This document shows positions 9,974 through 18,946 of a DNA stretch of 64,000 nucleotides, piece by piece. The first letter of the stretch is position 1. Every line of letters starts with the position of its first letter. The notes under the pieces are model-generated. The model made no database searches and had not been told where the DNA came from. It saw only the letters and a list, made by a program, of their open reading frames with translations. The stretch comes from Nitrosomonas sp. (GTDB lineage Bacteria; Pseudomonadota; Gammaproteobacteria; Burkholderiales; Nitrosomonadaceae), in assembly GCF_019752095.1 (NCBI RefSeq), contig NZ_JAIEMO010000013.1:27400-91399 (forward strand). The letters are read 5' to 3'. Both the position numbers and the translations under genes were made by a program.

Positions 9974-11347
9974 ATGAATAAAAGCTTTAATCCGATACTA
10001 TCAGGAGCAATCGGCATGCTTCTCCTGAGTTTCAGCGGCTTAGTCAGTGCAGAAACGCCCGTTTTAAGTGAAGCGCGTGTTGTCGCGCAGTATAATTATA
10101 TTATTCATATCTTAGCCATGCTGTTGATCGGCTTTGGTTTTCTAATGGTATTTGTACGCCGCTATGGCTTTGGTGCGGTAACCGGCACCTATCTGGTTGT
10201 TGCGGTAGGACTTCCTCTCTACATTCTGTTACGTGCAAACGGTATTTTTGGACATCAATTATCACCTCATACGCTTGATTCTCTGTTATTCGCCGAGCTA
10301 TCCGTTGCCACAGCCCTTATCGCCATGGGTGCAGTATTGGGCCGTTTACGCGTGTTTCAGTATGCTTTGCTGGCATTGTTAGTTGTTCCGCTTTATCTAT
10401 TGAACGAATGGATTGTGCTTGATGATGCATTCGGCTATACCACAGGGTTCCAAGATACCGCCGGCTCGGTTGTCATCCATGCTTTCGGCGCCTATTTTGG
10501 GTTGAGTATGTCAATTGTTTTAACGACCGAGTACCAACGCAGCAAACTGATTGAATCAGATCATACGTCGGATCGTTTTGCCATGTTGGGATCCATGGTG
10601 CTGTGGTTGTTCTGGCCCAGTTTTGCCACTGCACTCGTGCCACTAGAGAACATGCCACAAACCGTAGTCAACACCTTGTTAGCATTATCAGGTGCAACTA
10701 TCGCCACTTATTTCCTAAGTTCTAAACTGCATAACGGCAAAACATCCATGGTGGATATGGCCAATGCTGCATTGGCCGGTGGTGTAGCCATCGGTTCCGT
10801 CTGCGATGTAGTGTCTCCTACCGGAGCTTTCGGTATCGGCTTGCTCGCTGGCGCACTTTCCGTCTTAGGATATGTATTTTTGCAACCGTTACTGGAGTCA
10901 AAATTTAAAATCGTGGATACCTGTGGCGTGCATAATTTACACGGAATGCCCGGGTTACTAGGCGGTCTCAGTGCTTTCCTGATAGTTCCCGGGATCGCAA
11001 TTGCACAGTTTAATGGCATAATGATAACGCTTATCATCGCAATTGTTGGCGGCTTAATCGCAGGTGCCATTATCAAGGCAACGGGCACCACACGTGAACC
11101 CTATGAAGATAGCGTAGAGTTTACGCACCTTGCAGGCCCCGAGACAGAGAAACTTCCCGAACAACTACAAACACGTGTCGAAGCTCTGGAAATTCACTCC
11201 TCTGCAGCTAAACCGCAATTTCCAATGGAATCTCCTGAAACCAAGGCATTGATTGCAAGATTGGAATCTCGAGTTATGACGTTAGAAAACAATATTGCTG
11301 CAACGCAAAACCGTGACGCTGGTGAGAAACCGAATCCCACTGCATAA
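9974..11347 (+). CDS. rh50: Rhesus-type ammonium/ammonia channel (Rh50-like)
   Basis: This is a trimeric Rh/Amt-family channel for ammonia uptake across the cytoplasmic membrane, the first step of nitrogen handling in an ammonia oxidiser. The 457 residues begin with a signal peptide (cleavage near SAE, residue 27) and then about 11 membrane segments. Conserved pore residues are visible as Asp161 and His169 in FQDTAGSVVIH and the second histidine in CGVHNLHGMPG (His320/His323). These match Rh proteins more than AmtB. After the last helix there is an unusual hydrophilic tail of about 85 residues with two heptad-like LEXR segments (398-440), probably a short coiled coil. An SD-like AAGGAAA precedes the start, and a strong terminator follows, so it is monocistronic. 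Confidence 0.93.
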   Translation: MNKSFNPILSGAIGMLLLSFSGLVSAETPVLSEARVVAQYNYIIHILAMLLIGFGFLMVFVRRYGFGAVTGTYLVVAVGLPLYILLRANGIFGHQLSPHTLDSLLFAELSVATALIAMGAVLGRLRVFQYALLALLVVPLYLLNEWIVLDDAFGYTTGFQDTAGSVVIHAFGAYFGLSMSIVLTTEYQRSKLIESDHTSDRFAMLGSMVLWLFWPSFATALVPLENMPQTVVNTLLALSGATIATYFLSSKLHNGKTSMVDMANAALAGGVAIGSVCDVVSPTGAFGIGLLAGALSVLGYVFLQPLLESKFKIVDTCGVHNLHGMPGLLGGLSAFLIVPGIAIAQFNGIMITLIIAIVGGLIAGAIIKATGTTREPYEDSVEFTHLAGPETEKLPEQLQTRVEALEIHSSAAKPQFPMESPETKALIARLESRVMTLENNIAATQNRDAGEKPNPTA

Positions 11348-11359
11348 TTATCCTGTATA

Positions 11360-11389
11360 GCACCCCGGAGTTTGTTACGGGGTGCTTTT
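11360..11389 (+). terminator. Strong terminator after the Rh channel gene
   Basis: GCACCCCG (11360-11367) pairs perfectly with CGGGGTGC (11378-11385) over a 10-nt loop and is followed by TTTT. It isolates the Rh gene from the convergent HxlR gene. Confidence 0.9.
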
Positions 11390-11414
11390 GGATACAGAAT
11401 GGGTGACTACAATT

Positions 11415-11771
11415 TCACACATGCGTCATAAAAACTTTTGTGCCTGGATAATAGGTCTTTCCCCATTCCGCTAGAGTCTGCAATACTAGCCGCAGATCTT
11501 CCCCTTTTGCTGTTAACACATATTCGTATCGTATCGGTTTTTTCTGATAAATCTGCTGCGTTAAGATACCGACAGCCTCTAGCTTTTTAAGCCGGTTCGC
11601 CAATATATTAGTAGCAATTTGTTCCGGTGATTCCAGGAATTCTTGATAGCGTTTTTTACCCAACAACAAATCCCGGATAATCAACAAAGTCCATTTATCT
11701 CCCAAATGATCCAACGCACAAGCTATCGGGCAGCAAGATCGCTCGTGGTTTCGTTCGTCATAATCAACCAT
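11415..11771 (-). CDS. HxlR-family winged-helix transcriptional regulator
   Basis: A 118-residue DNA-binding protein with the HxlR pattern CPIACALDHLGDKWTLLIIR at residues 14-33, then ILANRLKKLEAVGIL in the recognition region and the wing YEYVLTAKG. HxlR proteins are dimeric and often sense electrophiles or redox stress through a conserved N-terminal cysteine. Two adjacent cysteines (CC at 13-14) are present here. It is transcribed divergently from a glutathione S-transferase gene, and two palindromes between them are candidate operators. Control of the GST gene is therefore the obvious inference. Confidence 0.92.
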   Translation of the reverse strand: MVDYDERNHERSCCPIACALDHLGDKWTLLIIRDLLLGKKRYQEFLESPEQIATNILANRLKKLEAVGILTQQIYQKKPIRYEYVLTAKGEDLRLVLQTLAEWGKTYYPGTKVFMTHV

Positions 11772-11826
11772 TATCCATTAATCTCTATATCTAAAAAGTG
11801 AATCCCCTGTAATATCGCTACTGTCA

Positions 11827-11874
11827 CTTGCCATTGGCAAGCTTATGCGATACAGTGACTTGCATTATACAAGT
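11827..11874. promoter_or_regulatory. Two palindromic operator candidates between hxlR-type gene and GST
   Basis: CTTGCCATTGGCAAG (11827-11841) is a perfect palindrome around a central T, and ACTTGCATTATACAAGT (11858-11874) has 5-bp arms ACTTG/CAAGT. Their centres are 32 bp apart, about three helical turns, and both contain the ACTTG core. A possible GST promoter (TTGCCA 11828, 17-bp spacer, TACAGT 11851) overlaps the first site. Regulation by the divergent HxlR protein is inferred. Confidence 0.6.
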
Positions 11875-11908
11875 ATGCGCTCAATTAATCACTGTCAGGA
11901 TTGCAGAC

Positions 11909-12610
11909 ATGCTAAAGCTTTATCAATTTGAACGTACCTGGAATATTCCAAACTTAAGTCCTTTCTGCTGCAAAATAGAAACTTACTTGCGAATGGCTGG
12001 CATTGACTATGAAATTGTGCCTGTATTACCTATCGGTGCCCCCAAAGGAAAACTACCCTACATTGAAGATAACGGTAGAATTATCGGGGATTCGCGTTTC
12101 ATTGTGACTTATTTAAAGTCTTCGTATAAGGATTTGGATAAAGATCTGAACGATGCTGAACTGGCAATATCGATTGCCATGCAGCGCTTACTCGAAGAAC
12201 ATTTGTTTTGGACCGTACTCTATTCGCGATGGCAATACACGGACGAAAACTGGAAAATAAACAAGAAAGCGATTTTTGGAAGATTACCGCCCGTTATCAG
12301 GGATATCGTTGCCAATCGAACACGCCGCAAAATCCAACAGCAAATTTATGGTCATGGCACCGGCAGACACCAAGCGGAAGAAATCTTTGCACTGGGCAAG
12401 CAAGATCTCGATGCGCTATCTGCAACGCTAGAGAGCAAAAGATACTTCCTGGGTGATCAACCAACAGCGCTCGATACATCTGCATTCGGACTCCTCATCA
12501 ATATCATCGGTTGCCCGATCGAGTCGCCGCTTAAAGATTATGGATTAGCAAGAAAGAATTTGAGCGACTACGTTAATCGAGTTAAGCGCGAATTTTATCA
12601 GAACCTATAA
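11909..12610 (+). CDS. Glutathione S-transferase family protein
   Basis: A 233-residue protein with an N-terminal thioredoxin fold (MLKLYQFERTWNIPNLSPFC; the LSPFC stretch is at the active-site turn, GKLPYIED holds the cis-proline and GDSRFI the glutathione-binding motif) and an all-helical C-terminal domain. It resembles the metaxin-like/FAX-type bacterial GSTs. The frame is open 27 codons further upstream, but this ATG is the family start and lies downstream of the operator palindromes, so the longer form is unlikely. It probably conjugates or reduces electrophiles. The substrate is not known. Confidence 0.85.
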   Translation: MLKLYQFERTWNIPNLSPFCCKIETYLRMAGIDYEIVPVLPIGAPKGKLPYIEDNGRIIGDSRFIVTYLKSSYKDLDKDLNDAELAISIAMQRLLEEHLFWTVLYSRWQYTDENWKINKKAIFGRLPPVIRDIVANRTRRKIQQQIYGHGTGRHQAEEIFALGKQDLDALSATLESKRYFLGDQPTALDTSAFGLLINIIGCPIESPLKDYGLARKNLSDYVNRVKREFYQNL

Positions 12611-12654
12611 ATCGCTTTGATTTTTGAGAACCCGAGGGCACCAGCAAGTTTAGG

Positions 12655-13512
12655 ATGAAAATCATGCAGCTATTGAGCTGGAACATTCAATGGGGACGCG
12701 GAATGGACGGACAAGTCGATCCTGCGCGTATCATTCGAACGATCCACCAACTGGGTGAATTTGATGTCATCTGCCTGCAGGAAGTCGCAGTCAATTTTCC
12801 CGACTTACCTGGTAGCCGAGGCGAGAATCAGGTTGCCGAGCTTTCAGCACAATTGCCTGGTTACACTGTAATCTACGGCGCAGCCACCGATATCCCAAAC
12901 CGCCATGGCGGTCGCAGTCTGTTCGGCAACGCCATTTTTACCCGCCTTCCCGTCGGCCAGGTATGGCGGCACTTACTGCCATGGCAAGCGGAATTAGCCA
13001 CACCCAGTATGCAGCGCGTACTGGTGGAGGCCGTCGTGACAACAGATATTGGTCCGCTGCGCATCATGACCACACACCTCGAATACTATTCACAGCACCA
13101 GCGCGAAATCCAGATCGACGTCATTCGGCACTTGCATCAAGAGGCTTGCGCAATGTCGCAACGAAAATTTCTAGCTGAGGAACGAGGCAAAACTTTCGAA
13201 GTCTTTCCCAGACCGGCAGAAGCAATCTTGTGCGGCGATCTCAACTTCCCAGCCACAGCGCCCGAACACGCGCAAATTCTCGCGCCTTTCAATGATGGCA
13301 CATCGAGCTTTCACGATGCCTGGTCGATATTGAATCCCGGCATGCCACATGCACCAACTGTCGGCATCCACCCGGTAGATTTTGTCGACCGTCCGGAATG
13401 CTATGATTTTGTGTTGATTACCAGTGGATTAGTAAAACACCTGAAAACGCACGGCATTGATGCTGAAACAAAAGCTTCGGATCATCAACCGGTGTGGATT
13501 GAATTGAGATAA
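12655..13512 (+). CDS. Endonuclease/exonuclease/phosphatase family protein
   Basis: A 285-residue member of the EEP superfamily (exonuclease III, Mg-dependent phosphodiesterases). Visible catalytic motifs are LLSWNIQWG (residues 6-14), ICLQEV with the metal-binding glutamate (about 43), the central THLEYYS (about 138), CGDLNFP (about 197) and the terminal ASDHQPVW (about 274). The substrate (DNA, lipid or nucleotide) cannot be told from the sequence. No signal peptide is seen. It follows the GST gene by 44 bp on the same strand and may be co-transcribed. A second ATG (12664) three codons on is an alternative start. Confidence 0.88.
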   Translation: MKIMQLLSWNIQWGRGMDGQVDPARIIRTIHQLGEFDVICLQEVAVNFPDLPGSRGENQVAELSAQLPGYTVIYGAATDIPNRHGGRSLFGNAIFTRLPVGQVWRHLLPWQAELATPSMQRVLVEAVVTTDIGPLRIMTTHLEYYSQHQREIQIDVIRHLHQEACAMSQRKFLAEERGKTFEVFPRPAEAILCGDLNFPATAPEHAQILAPFNDGTSSFHDAWSILNPGMPHAPTVGIHPVDFVDRPECYDFVLITSGLVKHLKTHGIDAETKASDHQPVWIELR

Positions 13513-13583
13513 AAGCGATCTCATAGAAAAAATGGAAAATAGTTTTTGCCGCTAGCAAAAATAAAATCTAACGCCTTACTTCT

Positions 13584-13967
13584 TTACTTGGAAACAGTAA
13601 CACGCTTAGTTGACTCCATTTGCGTACTCCGTAAATAGCCTAAATAACAACCTGCCAGCATTCCTAAAATCCAACTGAGAACAACAAGTGTGGGCATTAG
13701 ATGTGAATCGTTGGTATCGCGGAATCGAGTTATTAATATCCCAAGTGGTGCTGCACCCAACAATATAAAAGCACAGATTCCCAGCGCTCCTTTGCTCCAA
13801 CGATACACTGCGTAGGATAGCAACAGAAATGGTAATGCCATAACTAATTGCATATACCAGGAAATGCCACTCCAAAGTAATCCAAAACCAAGGAACGACA
13901 ATAAAAAACCATTCACAAGCGCGCACAAGACAATGAATATATTGCGTGTATTTGATTTTTCTTGCAT
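13584..13967 (-). CDS. Hypothetical inner-membrane protein, four helices
   Basis: A 127-residue protein with four hydrophobic segments separated by short polar loops (FIVLCALVNGFLLSFLGFG, LVMALPFLLLSYAVY, GICAFILLGAAPLGILI, TLVVLSWILGMLAGCYLGY) and a basic C-terminus. I do not recognise the family. The frame extends four codons upstream to a TTG at 13979. The ATG is preferred although no clear ribosome binding site precedes either. It converges on the EEP gene and stands apart from its neighbours. Confidence 0.65.
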   Translation of the reverse strand: MQEKSNTRNIFIVLCALVNGFLLSFLGFGLLWSGISWYMQLVMALPFLLLSYAVYRWSKGALGICAFILLGAAPLGILITRFRDTNDSHLMPTLVVLSWILGMLAGCYLGYLRSTQMESTKRVTVSK

Positions 13968-13979
13968 ATTAACAACCAA

Positions 13980-14328
13980 TTATTATTAAACGATTTGTTA
14001 AATCATTCAGCATCCTGCATGCTCCCTAGCAGCAATAAAATTATCTTAAAGCTAACCTTTCGCTGAAATTATAATTCCAAGCTTCAATCCTGCAATGACG
14101 ATACCATTGATAAGCTAGTCGATCCAACAGTCAGAGTAAAACATTAAGGCATATTGAGAACCTATAATCAATTCAAATTAAAATGCTATACTCGCAAAGC
14201 CATTGTAAGCTTGAGGAGAAAGCTGATCAATTTCTAAAATATGGTTAAATTTTGCATGAAAAAACTAAGCAAAAAAATTACAGCTATTTCTTCTGTTCCT
14301 GCTATTACAATTTACAAAATTACATAGA
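13980..14328. other. Intergenic region upstream of ubiJ
   Basis: This gap of about 350 bp is AT-rich. TATAAT stands at 14163-14168 and TATACT at 14187-14192, either of which could be a -10 box for ubiJ, but no good -35 partner is seen. No open frame or hairpin was found. Confidence 0.4.
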
Positions 14329-14928
14329 ATGCTGACAACCGTTGTAACCACTCCGATTAATCATGTTTTACGTAGCGCAAGTTGGGCATCGAAGCGATTG
14401 CAATCTTTTTCTGGTAAAACAATCTGCGTCCAGATTTCTCCATTAATTAATCTTAAAATGCTTATCGACACAGCGGGTGAATTACAGAAAATTGATGAAT
14501 CTATGAATGCAGATGCAACACTGACATTATCCCCGCTAATACTGCCAAGATTACTGGCCCGGGAATTAAATGCATTCGCGCAAATAAAAACCGCTGGCAA
14601 TCCAGCTTTGGTTGAAGAATTGATTAATATCGGTAAGCAAATCGACTTCAAAGGAATCTTTGAACACGATCTTAGTAATGCGATCGGGGACATACCAGCG
14701 CACCGAATCGTCCAAACGGGCGAGCATCTGATGCAATGGCAGATAAAAAATATTGATCGCTTCGTTCAAACATTGATCGAATATTTGACTGAAGAAAATG
14801 TTTTTTTAGTCAAACCCGACGCAATCTATCTATTTTCACAAGAAATCAATAACATAAAACTCAATATTGAACAACTAGAACAGCGGATAAATAAATTGGC
14901 GAAACAGAGTACTTTAGCAAATGAATAG
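14329..14928 (+). CDS. ubiJ: Ubiquinone biosynthesis accessory factor UbiJ (SCP2 domain)
   Basis: UbiJ is a lipid-binding scaffold of the cytoplasmic ubiquinone-synthesis complex. The 199-residue protein shows the expected plan: an N-terminal SCP2-type lipid-binding domain (about 1-105, with ADATLTLSPLILPRLLA), a linker GNPALVEEL, a middle segment around DLSNAIGDIPAHRI and a C-terminal coiled coil (NNIKLNIEQLEQRINKLAK). Its position 138 bp upstream of ubiB supports the call, as the two are neighbours in many proteobacteria. UbiE, often beside them, is not in this window. No clear ribosome binding site precedes the ATG. Confidence 0.87.
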   Translation: MLTTVVTTPINHVLRSASWASKRLQSFSGKTICVQISPLINLKMLIDTAGELQKIDESMNADATLTLSPLILPRLLARELNAFAQIKTAGNPALVEELINIGKQIDFKGIFEHDLSNAIGDIPAHRIVQTGEHLMQWQIKNIDRFVQTLIEYLTEENVFLVKPDAIYLFSQEINNIKLNIEQLEQRINKLAKQSTLANE

Positions 14929-15066
14929 ACAGTTCCATGAAGCAGGTACTTCTTATCGAATGGCAATGCGCAGATGACTGTAAAATCAAACCCGAATACC
15001 AAATACCTGAGGCATTCTAATTAATTTTTTTAGCACCATTCTTACTTATCAAATATTGATTCACTC

Positions 15067-16581
15067 ATGCGCCTATTCCGACTTCTAAAAATACAATACG
15101 TCGCCTTCCAATTCGGATTGGATGAATTTGTCTTAAACCATAGTCGTTTGCGGGTGTTACGAATCATTGTGAGAACATTAACTTTCTGGCGGAAACTGGA
15201 TAAACCGCGCGGAGAGAGATTACGGTTGGCTTTAGAAAAATTAGGCCCTATTTTTGTCAAATTTGGCCAGATGCTATCCACTCGCCGCGATCTCTTACCT
15301 CACGATATCGCTGATGAACTGGCGAAATTGCAGGATCAGGTTCCCCCATTTTCTTTGCAACTCGTATTATCAACGTTAGAAAAAGAATATGGTCGGAAAA
15401 TCAATGAAGTATTTTTCAAATTTAATGAAACACCAATAGCTAGCGCCTCCGTTGCGCAAGTTCATTTTGCGGTCTTGCACGATGGAACCGAAGTGGCGGT
15501 AAAAATATTACGTCCTAATCTAGAACCTATTATCACACATGATGTTGCATTGATGGATACAGGCGCTTGGCTGGCAGAGACACTCTGGTCAGATGGCAAA
15601 CGCCTAAAACTGAGGCAAGTGGTCTCGGAGTTCGCTCGCCATTTGGATGATGAGCTTGATCTGATGCGCGAAGCAGCTAACTGCAGCCAATTACGCAGAA
15701 ATTTTCTGAATTCTCCATTGCTGCTGGTGCCAGAAGTCTACTGGGACTATTGTCGCAACGGCGTAATGGTGATGGAACGCGTCAAAGGCACCCCTATCAG
15801 TCATGTTGAAGAATTAACGACACAAGGGGTAGATATCCCCCAATTGGCGCGTGTTGGAGTGGAAATATTTTTTACCCAGGTATTTCGCGACGGCTATTTT
15901 CACGCCGATATGCATCCGGGAAACATCTTTGTCGGTCAGGATAGTCGATATATTGCGGTTGATTTCGGCATTATGGGAACACTCAGTGATCAAGATAAAA
16001 ACTATTTGGCACAAAACTTTCTGGCTTTCTTTCGTCGCGACTACGGGCGCGTTGCGCAAGCTCACGTTGAAGCCGGCTGGGCGCCAAAAAATACTCGCAT
16101 AGATGATTTTGAATCTGCCATACGCGCAGTTTGCGAACCCATATTCGACAAACCGCTAAAAGAAATATCATTTGGGCGAGTTCTGTTCCAACTGTTTCAG
16201 GCCTCTCGGCAATTTAATGTCGAAATCCAGCCTCAATTAGTATTACTGCAAAAAACACTACTCAATATCGAAGGCCTTGGCCGTGATCTGGATCCAAATT
16301 TGGATCTCTGGAAAACCGCCAAACCGTTCTTAGAACATTGGATGGCTGAGCAAATTGGCCTGCGCGGACTTGCCAGCCGTATACAAAAAGAAGCCCCGAA
16401 TTGGGCAATTATCCTGCCGGAATTTCCTCGCCTGATACACCAAGCTTTTGCGGAAAACCGCAATCATGATTTAGAAAAAAGAATGACCGACTTGGTCATC
16501 GAAGAGAAACGACAAAATCGACTGCTGTTACTTATTGCAGTCTTGCTGGCTGGATTACTGGCTTGGCAAATACTCCACTGA
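15067..16581 (+). CDS. ubiB: Ubiquinone biosynthesis protein UbiB (ABC1-type atypical kinase)
   Basis: UbiB is a membrane-anchored kinase-like ATPase needed to deliver or extract ubiquinone precursors. The 504-residue protein has the [14 protein letters not shown] (KxGQ) extension, the alanine-rich nucleotide loop ASASVAQVH, the lysine in EVAVKIL, the catalytic loop [11 protein letters not shown] and VDFGIMG in place of DFG. A hydrophobic C-terminal tail ([15 protein letters not shown]) gives one or two membrane anchors. It follows ubiJ and is read in the same direction. All diagnostic residues are intact. Confidence 0.95.
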   Translation: MRLFRLLKIQYVAFQFGLDEFVLNHSRLRVLRIIVRTLTFWRKLDKPRGERLRLALEKLGPIFVKFGQMLSTRRDLLPHDIADELAKLQDQVPPFSLQLVLSTLEKEYGRKINEVFFKFNETPIASASVAQVHFAVLHDGTEVAVKILRPNLEPIITHDVALMDTGAWLAETLWSDGKRLKLRQVVSEFARHLDDELDLMREAANCSQLRRNFLNSPLLLVPEVYWDYCRNGVMVMERVKGTPISHVEELTTQGVDIPQLARVGVEIFFTQVFRDGYFHADMHPGNIFVGQDSRYIAVDFGIMGTLSDQDKNYLAQNFLAFFRRDYGRVAQAHVEAGWAPKNTRIDDFESAIRAVCEPIFDKPLKEISFGRVLFQLFQASRQFNVEIQPQLVLLQKTLLNIEGLGRDLDPNLDLWKTAKPFLEHWMAEQIGLRGLASRIQKEAPNWAIILPEFPRLIHQAFAENRNHDLEKRMTDLVIEEKRQNRLLLLIAVLLAGLLAWQILH

Positions 16582-16742
16582 CTCGCTTCAATCATGAATT
16601 TTTCCACAGAAAAAATATTCTTCTCGTGAAAGCAATTCTTGATTAATATTAGAAATACTACACATCGCATCACCAATCAAATTTGAACAAGAAAATTACG
16701 TTAAACTAACAATTCATTTTTGCTAACTTCAATATCATCTTC

Positions 16743-17051
16743 ATGAGCTATTATCAATACCATGTCTTTTTCTGCACCAATCAACGTGAAGGTGGTGCCA
16801 AATGTTGCAATAATTTCTGCGCCCAGGAATTGCGCGATTATGCCAAACAGCGCATCAAATCATTAAAACTCGATGGTAAGAAAAAAATCCGTGTGAATAA
16901 TGCTGGGTGCCTTGATCGCTGCAGTGAAGGTCCGGTTATTGTGGTTTATCCCGAGGAAACTTGGTACACTTATATCGATCAAGAAGACATTGATGAAATT
17001 ATTGATGAACACTTGCTTAAAGGAAATATTGTTGAGCGTCTTAGAATCTGA
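16743..17051 (+). CDS. Thioredoxin-like [2Fe-2S] ferredoxin
   Basis: A 102-residue protein that starts YHVFFCTNQREGGAKCC and continues to VNNAGCLDRCSEGPVIVVYP. The spacing of the cysteines (one in FFC, one at about 24-28, and CLDRC at about 58-62) is that of thioredoxin-fold [2Fe-2S] ferredoxins such as those of Azotobacter and Aquifex. It probably carries electrons for an unknown partner. It is convergent with the DUF2130 gene, 39 bp apart. Confidence 0.9.
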   Translation: MSYYQYHVFFCTNQREGGAKCCNNFCAQELRDYAKQRIKSLKLDGKKKIRVNNAGCLDRCSEGPVIVVYPEETWYTYIDQEDIDEIIDEHLLKGNIVERLRI

Positions 17052-17090
17052 TCTCAACTTAATCTTAGGGGATTTTGCTGCTTGGCATCG

Positions 17091-18371
17091 TCAGTCAGTG
17101 TCTCTGACTTCAAGTGCAGTCAGTTCCAGTCCCTCAATTTCTTGCAATGATTTGCCCGCAATCCCCTGCAAATCGCCATACATGCCCACTGTTGCCGTCA
17201 TCACGCGCTCAATCTGTTCCTCACGTTTAGCCCATTGTTTCATAATCACTTTGCGCTCCCTTTCCAGGTCTTCCTGCAGGGTAGAAAACCCCTCGACAAT
17301 CGCTTCCACGCGCTGACGGAAACGCGGACCGGTAAGGTATTGGTAAACCATCTCGGTTTTGGTTTGCTGACCTTCTGACGACTGGCGCGCGAGCGCAACT
17401 TCCAACAAGGATTGACGTAAAATCATCGCTACCGGCAGTGCAGCACGCGGGTGAGCAACCCAGACACCTTCAATCAATTCAAACGTTTCAATGCCTTTTG
17501 GCAGACTATGGCTCACAATAATAGCAATTTCTGCTTTCGCAGCGCGTTGATCATCGCGTAGCTTCACCAACCAAGCATCGCTCCAATTCTTGGTCCGTTT
17601 GAATTCCCATAAAATGACGCCGCATGGTTGACCGCCTGCGCCGACAACACGATGCAACACATCCCCGCCATATTCACCTTTGGGAACCGGTTCAATCGCA
17701 TCATAAGGAAATTTTATGCGTAACAGGTTTTCCAGTTCGAGTTCCTGCACTTCTCCTTGCAGTTGTTGCGAGCCCTGCTCAGCCCTGCGTTTGAGATCTT
17801 CGATCTGTTTTTGCATCGCGGCAATGGTTTGTTTCTTCTCCATCACCTTGAATTTCTGTTCTTCTTCGGCTTCTTTCTTGGCGAGTGAACGAACTTCGAT
17901 CAATCCATCCTGCACTCTTTTGGCAACCGTGAGCTCCAGTTCGCGCTTAGCGTCATCGAGTTCACGCTGTTTCTTGATCAGTTCGGCTTGCACCTGTTGT
18001 GCTTGCGCGAGTTTTTCATCGCGGATCTTCAACACTTCTTGTAATTCGATTAATTCTCGCGCCTTGCTTTCCAGTTCGGCGGCACTGGCCAATTTAGCCT
18101 TGCGAGATTCTTCTGCAATCACGCGCGTACGCTCTGTTTTCAATTGCTCTGCCACTTGACTAGCCACTAGATCTTCTAGCTTACGTTTGTCCTCAATTAA
18201 TTGCTTTTCTCTATCGCGCATCGCCTGTTCGCGTTGAATAATTTCATTGTTTTTTTTCGCCAACTGTTGTTCAAACTGTTTGCGCGTTGATTCAATCAGG
18301 GGAGCTGCCAATGATTCGGTAAGTTTAATTTCAGTTTTACAATTTGGACAGGTTATCGTTGGCTCTGTCAT
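17091..18371 (-). CDS. DUF2130 domain protein with long coiled coil
   Basis: A 426-residue protein with an N-terminal zinc-ribbon-like CPNCKTEIKL (residues 9-18), a continuous charged coiled coil from about 25 to 215, and a C-terminal DUF2130 domain (IKFPYDAIEPVPKGEYGGD, CGVILWEFKRTKNW, IVSHSLPKGI). The conserved GxxxxGDxxH and WExKxxxxW arrangement resembles a restriction-nuclease-like fold, so a nucleic-acid role is conceivable, but no function is established. The strong antisense open frames here come from the coiled-coil codons and are not genes. Confidence 0.88.
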   Translation of the reverse strand: MTEPTITCPNCKTEIKLTESLAAPLIESTRKQFEQQLAKKNNEIIQREQAMRDREKQLIEDKRKLEDLVASQVAEQLKTERTRVIAEESRKAKLASAAELESKARELIELQEVLKIRDEKLAQAQQVQAELIKKQRELDDAKRELELTVAKRVQDGLIEVRSLAKKEAEEEQKFKVMEKKQTIAAMQKQIEDLKRRAEQGSQQLQGEVQELELENLLRIKFPYDAIEPVPKGEYGGDVLHRVVGAGGQPCGVILWEFKRTKNWSDAWLVKLRDDQRAAKAEIAIIVSHSLPKGIETFELIEGVWVAHPRAALPVAMILRQSLLEVALARQSSEGQQTKTEMVYQYLTGPRFRQRVEAIVEGFSTLQEDLERERKVIMKQWAKREEQIERVMTATVGMYGDLQGIAGKSLQEIEGLELTALEVRDTD

Positions 18372-18946
18372 AACACTATTTCTCCTGTTAATGGCAATGA
18401 GACTGTTCGTTATATTTTATAACGAGTTAAATCAAAATTCAGAATGGATTCAGAAGGTTAAATTCAAGATTTATATAATATCACGCAGTAGCGCGCCGCT
18501 TTAGTAGATAACTCTCTGAACATTTATATCAAATTAAAAAATGAGGTGCTACTAGCAACTCGCCAGCGGACAACGATATCAGATTTACGGGTAAATTCGC
18601 GATGCAAAATGAAAACAGAACGACAAATGAGTTCGGTTCCGAAAAATATACCTAACCAAGCAATTATTCTTTAACCATCTAATACCTATCACTTACGCTC
18701 CGTAGGATATTTCTGATATTAATTAATTCATTCTTTATGTTACCTTTACAGTAAGTTTGGCGGAGCTGTTCTTTAGCTTTTAATTTTTAAGTGTAAAAAA
18801 TTTAGAATACCTATGATATTGAATTACGCCAAGACTTGCAGAAAGGTATTCATTACACTCTTCAATTACTTGAACCACAGTCAACAAGTCTTTCCTCGAA
18901 TTATAAATAGACTCAATATTGATTATTTCATACGTGGTTACGGAAT
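18372..18946. other. Intergenic region, nothing recognised
   Basis: 575 bp of AT-rich sequence between divergent genes. No ribosome binding site followed by an open frame, no perfect hairpin and no repeat shared with the rest of the window was found. It should contain promoters for DUF2130 and the REC-GGDEF-EAL gene. Confidence 0.5.

Noticed and set aside
17716..18159. 147-codon frame opposite the DUF2130 gene
   Set aside because: Cys/Ser-rich low-complexity product caused by the codon bias of the coiled coil on the other strand.
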